A DNA stretch of 64,000 bases from CALJFL01 sp963669435 (GCA_963669435.1 OY770025.1:3472001-3536000); one strand, 5' to 3'. Shown: positions 16,097-24,928, counted from the first letter of the stretch. Translations and numbers: made by a program. Notes: generated from the sequence alone by a model not told the origin.

Positions 16097-17506
16097 CTAT
16101 GCCCTCCCCACAAGTCGATCAATTTCGGCGAGATAATGCCGAATTCGGATCTCCGATTCATTCAGGATGGCGCCTTTGAACGAGTCAGACTGAATACCCC
16201 GCTGAACGAAAGGCACGCGTTCAGCATCCTGCCACATCACTCTGCCCCAAACGTCATAGCCGGTTTCTTCGGGGTTGTTCCAGTCAGGTCGGAAACATTC
16301 GGGTCTGTCAGAGCCATCCCAGCCTTTCGGTCCAAAGCTATCGGGCCCAAAGTTATTAATGTCCATGACACGTATCTCGGGGTCGCTCACTGGCAGGCAA
16401 AGCGTTAATACGTAGTAGTAGCTCTGGGTAGGATCCGTCGCGTGGGGCTTCCAGGACTGGATCATCAAGCCATCCGAGAAGCAGTTTAGAGTCGTATTGG
16501 GGAACAAATGATAGTTCCAATCATCGGTAATCTGGTCATCGGTCAGGTCATCAAAAAAATCGTAGCCGTGTTTTTTACCCCACTTGCGTTTGGTATCGCA
16601 AAATGCCGCTTTGAACTCGGTTCCCTTGAGGCCCTTGTAATCATCGATGTTCCCGTCATACATCTCGATGTACATTTTCAGGAAGTCGTTGACCTCCTCG
16701 GGATTGGGTGTCTTCTCAAATGCCGCGCCATTCCGCAGGAACATGCGGCTGACTCCCTTGTCGTAGCAATCGTACTGTGAGTCCACGGTGGACATTACCG
16801 GTACCACTTCCGGGTGCACATCATCGCCATGATAAAACTCGAGGAAGGCCTCCATGGCAGTCTTCCAGTTGGTTGGCCACTGGGCCTCGAACTCTCTCAG
16901 TACGCGAAATTCGCCAAACTGGTAGTTCTTCAGGTGTTCGGGGATCACGCCCAGCGCCTCATGCAGCGGCTCTGCATCATCGTCCATGTTGATGAAGATG
17001 AGGGAATTCCAGATCTCGCAGCGTACTTTTGGCAGGCATAGGGGGTTCTGTAGCGTTTCTTCCCGGAAGATAAATTCGTCCTTGACCCTTATGTTCTCGC
17101 CGTGCAGATCCCATTTCCAGCCGTGGAAATTGCAGTAGAAGTTGCCGTCGATATGCCCCCGGTCTTGGGTGACGATAAAATTGCCTCGGTGCGGGCAGAC
17201 GTTATAGTACGCTGCAATGTCATCGCTATCCGGACCATGGCGGACAATGATGAAAGATTCCTTGCCCAGGTCGTACTTGATGTAGTCTCCAACTTCGGGA
17301 ACGTCAACAACCAGACCGGCGAAGGTCCAGGTCTTCTTGAACACGTGCTCCCACTCCAGGCCCTGTTCTTCGTGTGAGTAATAGCGCGTTTTGTCAGGCA
17401 TGTCCGTGCCGTGATCGATGTAGGGTGCCTTGGCCTCAACCGCGGTCGGGTCAGTGATTTCCGGATAAGAGATATACCCCTGCTTGTAGTCAAATTTTGC
17501 TGGCAT
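16097..17506 (-). CDS. Rieske ring-hydroxylating oxygenase alpha subunit
   Basis: 469-residue paralogue of the Rieske subunit at 13.1 kb; long blocks are identical (KKHGYDFFDDLTDDQITDDW). Rieske ligands are C104, H106, C125 and H128; the mononuclear iron site is E223, H226 and H231 (EFYHGDDVH). I chose the ATG at 17506, with GGAG nine bases upstream, because the two proteins align from there; the frame opens 27 codons earlier. It is transcribed away from the CrtI-like FAD gene across a 273-base region. No reductase or ferredoxin is adjacent. The two copies may be alternative alpha subunits for related substrates or successive steps. Confidence 0.93.
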   Translation of the reverse strand: MPAKFDYKQGYISYPEITDPTAVEAKAPYIDHGTDMPDKTRYYSHEEQGLEWEHVFKKTWTFAGLVVDVPEVGDYIKYDLGKESFIIVRHGPDSDDIAAYYNVCPHRGNFIVTQDRGHIDGNFYCNFHGWKWDLHGENIRVKDEFIFREETLQNPLCLPKVRCEIWNSLIFINMDDDAEPLHEALGVIPEHLKNYQFGEFRVLREFEAQWPTNWKTAMEAFLEFYHGDDVHPEVVPVMSTVDSQYDCYDKGVSRMFLRNGAAFEKTPNPEEVNDFLKMYIEMYDGNIDDYKGLKGTEFKAAFCDTKRKWGKKHGYDFFDDLTDDQITDDWNYHLFPNTTLNCFSDGLMIQSWKPHATDPTQSYYYVLTLCLPVSDPEIRVMDINNFGPDSFGPKGWDGSDRPECFRPDWNNPEETGYDVWGRVMWQDAERVPFVQRGIQSDSFKGAILNESEIRIRHYLAEIDRLVGRA

Positions 17507-17779
17507 GTTTGTCGCTCCGCTAGTTAGGTTTACCAAAAGTGTTGCTACCGCCCAGTCGGGTGGCGATGAGATTTTTCTGATCGACACTCGATCTAATTGA
17601 ATTGACGGGAGTTGGTGGCACTCCCCTCAGCGCTTCTCGGCCCCATCTGGTTTTGCACTGATGTAAGTCAAGAAAATAGGCGATTTTGGCGTCAAAGTAC
17701 GGGTTGGGGTCACCGCTATCCCCAAACGTCTTTATAGGAGTAACGCGATATTGAAACCTGTAATTCAAGGAGTACCTCG

Positions 17780-19372
17780 GTGGCAAGCCAATATGACATT
17801 GTTTGCGTTGGAGCGGGCAGTAACACCCTTGTTGCCGCTGCGTATCTGGCGAAAGCCGGTAAGAAGGTTTTATTACTGGAGAAAAATAGTCAGGCCGGAG
17901 GCGGTGTCGTTTCCGTAAATATTGCGCCAGGTTTTGTCCATGACCCGCATGCTACGGGTTACATTTCTTTCCAGGCCAACCCTGCAATTAAGGATGATGA
18001 GTTGGGCTTGTTTTCCCAGTTTGGATTGGAAACTTTTACTTATGAGGCCAGCTTCGCCAGTATATTTGATTCGGGAGATGGTCTGATTTCGTACACGGAT
18101 CTTGATCGATCCTGCCAGGAATTGGCGAAATATTCCCAGCGCGACGCTGATAATTACCGGGCGTTTGTCGGTCGGGCGCAGCAGGTGTTACCCATGCTCG
18201 CCCGTGGCGCATCAACGCCTCCCTTGCCCATGTCCGGTTTCTTTAATCTTCTGCAGGGTAGCCCTCTCGCCGAAGAATTGGCCAGCGCGTTGTTCAAAAG
18301 CGCTTATGACATTATCGAGGAGTTGTTCGAATCGGTGGAGGCAAAGCTGCACTATGCAAAATGGTGTGCTGAGGTCATGGAGAATCCTGAAACCAAGGGC
18401 ACTGGCATCGTGATGTATAACCTTTGCGGATTGGCACACACCTACGAAGCGCTGGCGATAACCGGAGGTTCGAAGAACTTAACCAATGCGCTCATTCGCG
18501 CGGTCGAACATTACGGCGGAGAGCTCATTACCGGCGCCGAGGTTACCAAGGTCAAAATTGAATCCGGTGTTGCCAAGGGCGTCGAGCTGAAGGATGGTCA
18601 GTTTATTGCCGCGAAAGACGCGGTGCTTGGCTGTATCCATCCCTGGAATCTCGGCACTGTAATTCCAGAAATCGATCCGGGAGTGGCGGAGCGCGCGCGG
18701 CAGGTGAAGCTCAGCGGCCATGGGGCGATAAATCAGCAGATAGCCTTGACGGAACATCCCCAGTTTAAGGCTGACAACCCCGACGTTTACCACGACGCCA
18801 TGTGTGTCGAATACGTGCCGAAGAATCTGGACGGAATCCGCAAAAGTTTCGATATGTACCGTTACGGTGAACTCCCCGACGAATTCATCAGCCCCATGAC
18901 GATGCTACATTCCCGCAAGGATCCCAGCCGGGTTCCGGATGCCGACAAGTGCGCGATGTATTTGTACCACTTTGCCCCCAGAGTGCTGAAAGATGGCGGT
19001 CTGCAGGGGTGGGAGCGACACCGGGAGGAATTCGCGGATGCAATCTGGGAAAGGTTTAAGCAATACACCACCAACATGGATGACAGCAAAATTATAGCTC
19101 GGCTTGTGGAATCTCCGCAGGACCATCACAACCACTCTGCAAGTATGGTTAATGGTGACATCATCGGCATTGGTACGACAGTTGGGCAATTGAATGCCCA
19201 CCGACCCAACGCGGAGCTTTCTAACTACACGGTCCCTGGATTGGAGCAATTCTATCTTGCCGGACCCTTCATGCATCCGGGTGGTACCGTCTTATTTGGT
19301 GGGCGTGCCACGGCCATCAAGATGTGCAAGGACATGGGAATTCCTCTCAAGTCTGCGTTCGATTATATCTAG
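17780..19372 (+). CDS. CrtI/phytoene-desaturase-like FAD oxidoreductase
   Basis: 530-residue FAD-dependent oxidoreductase of the phytoene desaturase/PYROXD2 group. The FAD-binding motif is VGAGSNTLVAAAYLAKAG followed by LLLEKN at the N-terminus; the C-terminus has the typical FYLAGPFMHPGG and FGGRATA. Relatives desaturate or isomerise polyisoprenoid or cyclic substrates, but many are uncharacterised. The start is the GTG at 17780, with AAGGAG seven bases upstream. It heads a tight same-strand series: the 69-residue protein, mutase large and small subunits, MeaB and TetR. It may introduce unsaturation before the mutase step. Confidence 0.88.
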   Translation: MASQYDIVCVGAGSNTLVAAAYLAKAGKKVLLLEKNSQAGGGVVSVNIAPGFVHDPHATGYISFQANPAIKDDELGLFSQFGLETFTYEASFASIFDSGDGLISYTDLDRSCQELAKYSQRDADNYRAFVGRAQQVLPMLARGASTPPLPMSGFFNLLQGSPLAEELASALFKSAYDIIEELFESVEAKLHYAKWCAEVMENPETKGTGIVMYNLCGLAHTYEALAITGGSKNLTNALIRAVEHYGGELITGAEVTKVKIESGVAKGVELKDGQFIAAKDAVLGCIHPWNLGTVIPEIDPGVAERARQVKLSGHGAINQQIALTEHPQFKADNPDVYHDAMCVEYVPKNLDGIRKSFDMYRYGELPDEFISPMTMLHSRKDPSRVPDADKCAMYLYHFAPRVLKDGGLQGWERHREEFADAIWERFKQYTTNMDDSKIIARLVESPQDHHNHSASMVNGDIIGIGTTVGQLNAHRPNAELSNYTVPGLEQFYLAGPFMHPGGTVLFGGRATAIKMCKDMGIPLKSAFDYI

Positions 19373-19390
19373 CTAAATTGGGAGACCAGC

Positions 19391-19600
19391 ATGAAATTGT
19401 ACGCGTCAGATAACTCTGAACTGATGGAAGTGGAATCCATCGAACGGGTGGATAACAACCTGGTTGTCGAAGGCACAATCATGGGATCTATGCCTATTCG
19501 GGCAACAGTCAAACCTGCCGAGGTGCGCAAGGTCTTTAAGTTGCTGAGTTTCAGCACGATTATTTTTGCCATCAGCATGCTGTTCCGCGGTTCCAGGTAA
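19391..19600 (+). CDS. Small protein with C-terminal hydrophobic tail
   Basis: 69-residue protein of unknown function, 18 bases after the FAD gene and 46 before the mutase gene, with GGGAGA upstream of the ATG. The first two thirds are soluble and beta-rich; residues about 48-65 (KVFKLLSFSTIIFAISM) look like one membrane helix ending in FRGSR. It could be a tail-anchored helper that holds the neighbouring enzyme at the membrane, which is inference. I do not recognise the family. Confidence 0.65.
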   Translation: MKLYASDNSELMEVESIERVDNNLVVEGTIMGSMPIRATVKPAEVRKVFKLLSFSTIIFAISMLFRGSR

Positions 19601-19646
19601 ACCTGCTTCCTGTGTTCAGCCCGGAATTGCCGGAGATCAAAAGCCA

Positions 19647-21290
19647 ATGAGTGACGACAAAAATTCCGCGATTGAGAGCGTCAAGGTCAAGCTCTCTCGA
19701 ACCAGGACCTGGGGCGGTATGGAGACCGAGAATGTCTACAGACCTGAGACAGGGATCGACCAGGAGTATGAAGAGAAACTCGGCGACCCTGGCCAGTACC
19801 CCTACACCCGAGGTGTTTCGGAAAGTGGTTATCGCAGAAAAATGTGGACGCTTCGCAACATCGTCGGATACGGCGCGCCAGAAGATACGCTTGAAGGAAT
19901 TAGAAGCGCGTTGGCAGCGGGTACGGCAGGGATTAATGTTGTACCGGATGCGCTGACCCAGCAAGCGGTCGATCCCGATCATCCGGCGTTTGGGGTGGAA
20001 GTAGGTGCGGAGGGATGTTCCATCGCCTGCGCCCGGGATATGGAGCGACTGACTCAGGATATAGATATCACTCAGTCAGGTGTTGCCTACCACTATGGCA
20101 TGCTGGCATACGCCGTTTCGGCTGCAGTTGCCACCAGGCGTGGTATATCGCTGGACAAGATGTTGGGCTCTTCCATGCCTGACTTTCTTTCCTATTCACT
20201 ATCTGGTTGGGGTCAGCAGGTTTTCCCGGCCGCCTTCGCTCATAAGGCGACACTGGATTGTCTCGAATTCTCCACCCAAAATAGCCCCTACTGGGCCGTT
20301 GCTATGCCGCAGGCCTATGACTTGCGCGAGAGGGGGGCGCCACCCTGGGGCGAGATTGCCTATGGTATGGCGATCGTCAACAGGACCATGGAAGATCTTG
20401 TTTCCCGTGGTCTGAGTGTTGATGAAGTGGCACCGAGCCTCGCCTGGGTGTCTACCTCGGACATCGACTTCTTTGAAGAAGTGGCCAAGTTCAGGGCTGT
20501 GCGGCGCGTATGGGCCCGTACCATGAAGGAGCGGTTTGGCGCGACCAACCCCAGGGCAATGAGCATCCGCATGGCCTGCCACACTGCCGGAAAATCCCTG
20601 GTCTACCAGCAGCCGCTGAATAATCTCAGCCGGGTGGCAATCCAGTCGTTTGCGGCACTCTGCGGAGGTGTTCAATCCCTGGAAGCCTGCACCTTCGATG
20701 AACCGATCTGTATTCCCACTCCCGAAGCCCGAGAGTTGGCAACCCGCACCCAGCAGATACTGGCTCACGAAGTTGGAGCGGCGCGGACAATAGATCCTCT
20801 GGGAGGAAGCTACTATGTCGAGGCGTTGACCGACGAGATAGAAAGTCGTGCTCTGGCAATGCTGGCCGATATCGAGGAAAAAGGCATCGTCGAGGCAATA
20901 GCCGACGGCTCGTTGGAGAAGCTCATGGATGAGCACAACCTGACGCAGGAGCGTGAAATGGCGTCCAAGGATCGGATCATGGTCGGTCGAAACGATTTTG
21001 TTCCTGGAGAGGAAGAGCAACCGAAACGCTTCACTTTTGATAAAGAGAATACGCGCAAGCATATTGCGCGATTTATTGAGATGAAGAAAACCCGGGACAA
21101 CGACTTGTTGCAAGATAAGCTACGTAAGTTGTATCTCATCGCGCAGGGCGACGATAATTTCCACCAGGCGATGATTGATGCTTTTGTCGCGGATGGTACT
21201 ATCGGTGAAGTCTGGGGTACCGTGAGGATGGCGAACGGTCTCAGCTACGACCCATTCCACGTGATTGAGTCGCCGTTCTCCTTTAACTGA
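19647..21290 (+). CDS. Divergent B12-dependent acyl-CoA mutase, large subunit
   Basis: 547-residue catalytic (TIM-barrel) subunit of the methylmalonyl-CoA mutase family. It has the family marks PYTRG (52-56), MWTLR (66-70), SIRM and PLGGSYYVEALTD. Aligned by eye to Propionibacterium methylmalonyl-CoA mutase, the pocket is changed: Tyr89 is I72, Arg207 is about K200, His244 is D225 (AYDLRERGA), and His328/Gln330 are A310/H312. Ile at the Tyr89 position occurs in 2-hydroxyisobutyryl-CoA mutase, but the loss of His244 is not known to me in any characterised member. The substrate is therefore probably new. The B12 domain is a separate gene 17 bases on. Start ATG 19647, with CGGAG upstream. Confidence 0.9.
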   Translation: MSDDKNSAIESVKVKLSRTRTWGGMETENVYRPETGIDQEYEEKLGDPGQYPYTRGVSESGYRRKMWTLRNIVGYGAPEDTLEGIRSALAAGTAGINVVPDALTQQAVDPDHPAFGVEVGAEGCSIACARDMERLTQDIDITQSGVAYHYGMLAYAVSAAVATRRGISLDKMLGSSMPDFLSYSLSGWGQQVFPAAFAHKATLDCLEFSTQNSPYWAVAMPQAYDLRERGAPPWGEIAYGMAIVNRTMEDLVSRGLSVDEVAPSLAWVSTSDIDFFEEVAKFRAVRRVWARTMKERFGATNPRAMSIRMACHTAGKSLVYQQPLNNLSRVAIQSFAALCGGVQSLEACTFDEPICIPTPEARELATRTQQILAHEVGAARTIDPLGGSYYVEALTDEIESRALAMLADIEEKGIVEAIADGSLEKLMDEHNLTQEREMASKDRIMVGRNDFVPGEEEQPKRFTFDKENTRKHIARFIEMKKTRDNDLLQDKLRKLYLIAQGDDNFHQAMIDAFVADGTIGEVWGTVRMANGLSYDPFHVIESPFSFN

Positions 21291-21307
21291 AACTTGGCAG
21301 GCAATCT

Positions 21308-21733
21308 ATGAACGACAGTGCAAATCCGCAATCCGGTAAAATTCGCTGTTTACTCGGAATGCTCGGTACTGATGTGCACAGCAAGGGAATTCGGACCCTG
21401 GCCCAGTTGTTGCGTGACGCGGGAATCGAGGTGATCTATATCGGCGAGCATAATACCGTACCTGGAATGGTGCGATCTATTATCGTCGAAGATGCCGATG
21501 TCGTCGGACTCAGTTTTTTGTCGTCCAACTATCTGGACTACTGCGAACAGTTACGCGATGAAATGCGTGACGCCGGGGCCTCAGACACACCCGTGATGGT
21601 TGGTGGGATCATCCATCAGGAAGACTATGAAGCCCTCGGAGCACTCGGTGTATCGGGCATTTTTGGGCCGGGCTCCACCACCCAGGACGTTCTGGATTTT
21701 CTGCAGCAGGCCACCGGTAAGACGCTCAACTGA
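21308..21733 (+). CDS. B12-binding small subunit of the acyl-CoA mutase
   Basis: 141-residue cobalamin-binding domain. The base-off/His-on motif DxHxxG is present as D22-V-H24-S-K-G27 (GTDVHSKG); SFLSSN and the VGG strand-turn follow as expected. It provides the adenosylcobalamin for the large subunit, giving the two-chain layout seen in isobutyryl-CoA and 2-hydroxyisobutyryl-CoA mutases. It lies directly between the large subunit gene and meaB. Confidence 0.93.
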   Translation: MNDSANPQSGKIRCLLGMLGTDVHSKGIRTLAQLLRDAGIEVIYIGEHNTVPGMVRSIIVEDADVVGLSFLSSNYLDYCEQLRDEMRDAGASDTPVMVGGIIHQEDYEALGALGVSGIFGPGSTTQDVLDFLQQATGKTLN

Positions 21734-21780
21734 TTGGGTCGTTACGATCGTACCGGTTGATGTTCAAACCCCGTTGAAGC

Positions 21781-22725
21781 ATGGAACCCCTGGACTTGGA
21801 ACAAATAATCTCAGCTCTGCGAGCAGGGGAGCTGCGCACTGCCGCCAGGCTTATTAGCCGGATTGAAAACAACGATCCTGAACTGCTCCCTCTGCTCAAG
21901 AAACTTTATCTTCTCGGCGGTAATACCCAGGTTGTGGGTATCACCGGTCCCCCTGGTGCGGGAAAGAGCACACTGGTAAACCAGCTCGTAAGCAGCTATC
22001 GGCAAAATGATAAGCGTGTAGCTGTACTGGCCGTGGACCCTTCCAGCCCATTCAGCGGGGGCGCCATTCTGGGAGACAGGGTGCGAATGAGCCGACATGA
22101 TGCTGACCCGGGCGTTTTTATCCGCAGTATGGCCAGTCGCGGCAGCCTCGGGGGGCTGGCAAATGCGGCAGCGGACACAATCAGCTTGCTCGATATCATG
22201 GGCTGGGACCTGATCATTGTTGAGACGGTCGGGGTAGGGCAGAACGAACTCGAGATTATGCGACATGCAGATACGGTAGTACTTATTCAAACACCGGAGT
22301 CCGGTGATGCGGTGCAGGCTGTGAAAGCGGGAGTTCTGGAAATTGGAGACATTTTCGCGGTAAACAAAGCCGATCACCATGACGCTGATAAACTGGCTGC
22401 CGCAATTGCGGATATGGTTGCCAGCAAGGGTTTAGTCGAGGGCTGGATACCTGAGGTCATTAAGACGGAGGCGGTCTCCGGGAAAGGTATTGATGAGCTC
22501 ATGACTCATATAGGGGCTCACCAGAACTTCCTTAAAGATAGCACCCCGGCAGTACGGGCCAGAAATCTGCAGAAAGTGAGATTTCGCGTATTGGACATCT
22601 GCAAACAGAATGCCACCAGAAAGCTGCTTGAAGGCCAATACGCCTCCGATATTGAACCGAAGCTGTCGGCAGTCGTTGATCGCGAGTCCGATCCCTACAC
22701 AGTCGCTGCGGAACTCATAGACTAG
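21781..22725 (+). CDS. meaB: MeaB/ArgK-family G-protein chaperone
   Basis: 314-residue P-loop GTPase that loads cofactor into, and protects, B12-dependent acyl-CoA mutases. Walker A is GPPGAGKST (56-64), followed by ETVGVGQ (148-154) and the guanine-specificity motif NKAD (195-198). It has the usual MeaB length and an N-terminal helical extension. It follows the B12-binding subunit by 47 bases, and its presence indicates the mutase genes make a functional adenosylcobalamin enzyme. The ribosome site is weak. Confidence 0.93.
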   Translation: MEPLDLEQIISALRAGELRTAARLISRIENNDPELLPLLKKLYLLGGNTQVVGITGPPGAGKSTLVNQLVSSYRQNDKRVAVLAVDPSSPFSGGAILGDRVRMSRHDADPGVFIRSMASRGSLGGLANAAADTISLLDIMGWDLIIVETVGVGQNELEIMRHADTVVLIQTPESGDAVQAVKAGVLEIGDIFAVNKADHHDADKLAAAIADMVASKGLVEGWIPEVIKTEAVSGKGIDELMTHIGAHQNFLKDSTPAVRARNLQKVRFRVLDICKQNATRKLLEGQYASDIEPKLSAVVDRESDPYTVAAELID

Positions 22726-22818
22726 TCTTGCCGACTTTGTCACTTTTTTCAGGACCTTATTGAGGTACAGCCTTCTCGGATTCGTCACAATCTATGGGCA
22801 TGTTAGGAATGCTTGAGT

Positions 22819-23553
22819 ATGATGCGAGGTGGCATCGGGGCGCTCAAGTCAAAACTACTTATGAACACTAAAGAACGGATCATTCTTAAGAGTATCGAGC
22901 TATTCAATCGCGACGGGGTAGATGGCGTTCCGCTTCACCGTATCGCCGCTGAACTCGGGATGAGCCCCGGGAACTTAACCTACCATTACAAAAACAAGGA
23001 CGAGCTGATTGCGGCCATCTACCCCAGCATGGCAGATGCACTGAAGCAGGCACTGCGGCTTCCGGCGGACGCAGATCGCCCTTTGTCAGCTGCTTATGTC
23101 GCACAGTATCAAATTGGTATCTTAAGAGTCCTCTGGAGCTACCGGTTTTTCTTTATAGGCTTGAAGTCCATCCTGGCGAAAGACCCCGCGTTGGAAGCTG
23201 AGTACTGGCAGTTTCATGATTGGGTGATCGATAGGCTGGGACGATTACTCGAAGGGGAGATCGAAGCCAAAGGCATGAGACCAATCCTTCCCCCCAGTAC
23301 AACCGCTGTCGTAGCCACTAACCAATGGTATTTGTGGGTGAGTTTTCTGTTCTTCCAGGGACATGAGAGCAAGGTCCAGAATTTGGACATTCAGGAAGTT
23401 ATCTACAATGGTGTGCTGCGCAACTTCAGTCTGTTGCTTCCATACTGTACCGAGTCTTTCGCTGAGCAATTTGTGTGCGAATGTCGCAGGCAACTGGAAA
23501 TTGACCTGGCCGACGAAACTATCGATGGATTCCACGCCGTTATGTCTGGCTAA
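22819..23553 (+). CDS. TetR/AcrR-family regulator
   Basis: About 244 residues. The helix-turn-helix is VPLHRIAAELGMSPGNLTYH (37-56), and the C-terminal half has the same aromatic-rich layout as the regulator at 12.2 kb (YRFFFIGLK, NQWYLWVSFLFF). It closes the mutase gene series and is a likely regulator of it. The start is uncertain: ATG at 22819 or 22822 has AGGA upstream, while the ATG at 22861 gives the usual short TetR N-terminus but has no ribosome site. Confidence 0.85.
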   Translation: MMRGGIGALKSKLLMNTKERIILKSIELFNRDGVDGVPLHRIAAELGMSPGNLTYHYKNKDELIAAIYPSMADALKQALRLPADADRPLSAAYVAQYQIGILRVLWSYRFFFIGLKSILAKDPALEAEYWQFHDWVIDRLGRLLEGEIEAKGMRPILPPSTTAVVATNQWYLWVSFLFFQGHESKVQNLDIQEVIYNGVLRNFSLLLPYCTESFAEQFVCECRRQLEIDLADETIDGFHAVMSG

Positions 23554-23769
23554 GTTTGTTCTTGCTCTATTGCGCACCGACCTTCACTGAATTAAGCTCT
23601 CCGACCCCTGCCAGGTAACCAACTACACCCATCGCTGTCGTTGCCTGGCTTTATCTTCCCTGAAACGTTTCGAACCTGCAGAGCGTAACCCATGTAATAC
23701 GCGCTAGCGGCGCGGGCCGGGCGCACGCGCGCGTAATTGGATAGCGCGACAAATTCTCGACTCCACTCC

Positions 23770-23819
23770 TTGACATAGTTATTAGTTACTATAGACTAAT
23801 TAGGTTGTTAGGTACAAAT
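23770..23819 (+). promoter_or_regulatory. Promoter and shared motifs upstream of sigma gene
   Basis: TTGACA at 23770-23775 is a good -35; TATAGA or AGACTA 15-17 bases on can be the -10. TTAGTTACTATAGACTAATT (23782-23801) overlaps the -10 region, and 18 of its 20 bases recur upstream of the second sigma gene (25746-25765, minus strand). TAGGTACAAAT (23809-23819) also recurs there. Both look like regulator sites. The rest of the 310-base gap (23554-23769) holds a G/C-rich run and no gene. Confidence 0.6.
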
Positions 23820-23863
23820 GACTAAATAATCTCTAACATAGCCAGCTACCTGGAGCCCGCCCG

Positions 23864-24412
23864 ATGAAACTTACCCAAGAGAAAGTTAACGAGTTGTTTT
23901 CCAAGGAATACTCAGCGCTGGTCACACGCATGCTACAGGTGCTCAAACGGCCTGAAGATGCAGAGGATATGGCGCAGGAGGCATTCATCAAACTCAGCTT
24001 GAAGGCAGCAGAGGGGTACGAGGTGAACTACCCTAGAGCGTTCTTATACCGTGTGGCCCACAATATGGCTCTTGATTATTTGCGCAAGCGAAATCGTGAA
24101 GATAGCCGGATACTCGCCACAGAGGCCGACGTCAGTGAAGTAGAGAGTAGCGCCGTGGTTGAACAATGGCCGATGACCGGCGGGTTGGAAGGGCAGTTGG
24201 ACAATGAACGCGCGCTTACCCAGGTGTTTAATTCACTGTCTGTACTTCCCGGTAAATGCCAGGAAGTGTTCATTAATCATAAGGTGCATCAGTTCAGTTA
24301 CCGGGAGACGGCCAACCATATGGGCTTGAGTGTCAGCATGGTAGAGAAGTACATGTCCAAGGCGCTCAAGCATGTGCGGAGCGATCCGCGGTTGCTCCAA
24401 CAAGCGGCCTGA
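23864..24412 (+). CDS. FecI-like ECF sigma factor
   Basis: 182-residue extracytoplasmic-function sigma factor. Region 2 is AEDMAQEAFIKL through PRAFLYRVAHNMALDYLRK; region 4 is LPGKCQEVF then FSYRETANHMGLSVSMVEKY, the FecI-type -35 recognition helix. FecI-type factors normally sit beside a FecR anti-sigma gene and activate a TonB receptor gene; no FecR-like gene is seen here. A paralogue, about half identical by eye, is at 25.1-25.6 kb in the opposite direction. Both carry the same promoter motifs, which suggests common control. Confidence 0.9.
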   Translation: MKLTQEKVNELFSKEYSALVTRMLQVLKRPEDAEDMAQEAFIKLSLKAAEGYEVNYPRAFLYRVAHNMALDYLRKRNREDSRILATEADVSEVESSAVVEQWPMTGGLEGQLDNERALTQVFNSLSVLPGKCQEVFINHKVHQFSYRETANHMGLSVSMVEKYMSKALKHVRSDPRLLQQAA

Positions 24413-24460
24413 TACTCGCTGCAAGGCCCCTGGCCAGACAGACCGGCTTGCTCTACGGTT

Positions 24461-24928
24461 TTAGCCCGTAGTGACCCGCTCCAACACAACCACCGGGATT
24501 TCCCGAATACCGCGAGCCTTCTCTTCATAACCTCGGTATGGAGGGAAGATTTCGACCATTTCATCCCACAAGCGCGCTCGCTCTTCACCCTCTGCGGTGC
24601 GCATGCGAACCTTGTAGTGGTCAGATTTCACCTGGACCCACGCTTCCCCGGCAGCTTCGAGATTCAGGAACCAGGCGGGATTCTCGGGTGCCCCGCCTTT
24701 TGAGCCGATCACCGCGTAACCCTTATCGGTGTCACAGTAAATCAAGGGCAGGGATGTCGGTTTGCCTGACTTCCGGCCCACCGTGGTCAGTAGCAGCGTA
24801 GCGATAACTTTGTCGCCACCCACCGGGGTAGAGTCCCACATGTGGCCGACCTCGCCATCAGTTTCAATGTAATCCGTCATGTGGCTTACGATCCAGCCAG
24901 GGAGGTTGGTATTCACGGTGGGCTTCAT
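24461..24928 (-). CDS. Deazaflavin-dependent-nitroreductase-family protein
   Basis: 155-residue split-barrel protein of the Ddn family, with TVGRKSGKPTSLPLIY and GSKGGAPENPAWFLNL, the flavin- or F420-binding signature. Mycobacterial members use F420, but proteobacterial members are mostly uncharacterised and may bind FMN or another ligand. It lies between the two sigma factor genes, in the direction of the second one, 134 bases downstream of that gene's end on the opposite side of its stop. Its role with the sigma factors is unknown. Confidence 0.85.
   Translation of the reverse strand: MKPTVNTNLPGWIVSHMTDYIETDGEVGHMWDSTPVGGDKVIATLLLTTVGRKSGKPTSLPLIYCDTDKGYAVIGSKGGAPENPAWFLNLEAAGEAWVQVKSDHYKVRMRTAEGEERARLWDEMVEIFPPYRGYEEKARGIREIPVVVLERVTTG

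Noticed and set aside
20199..21113. 304-codon minus-strand frame opposite the mutase gene
   Set aside because: Shadow of a strongly conserved coding sequence; no ribosome site or family.
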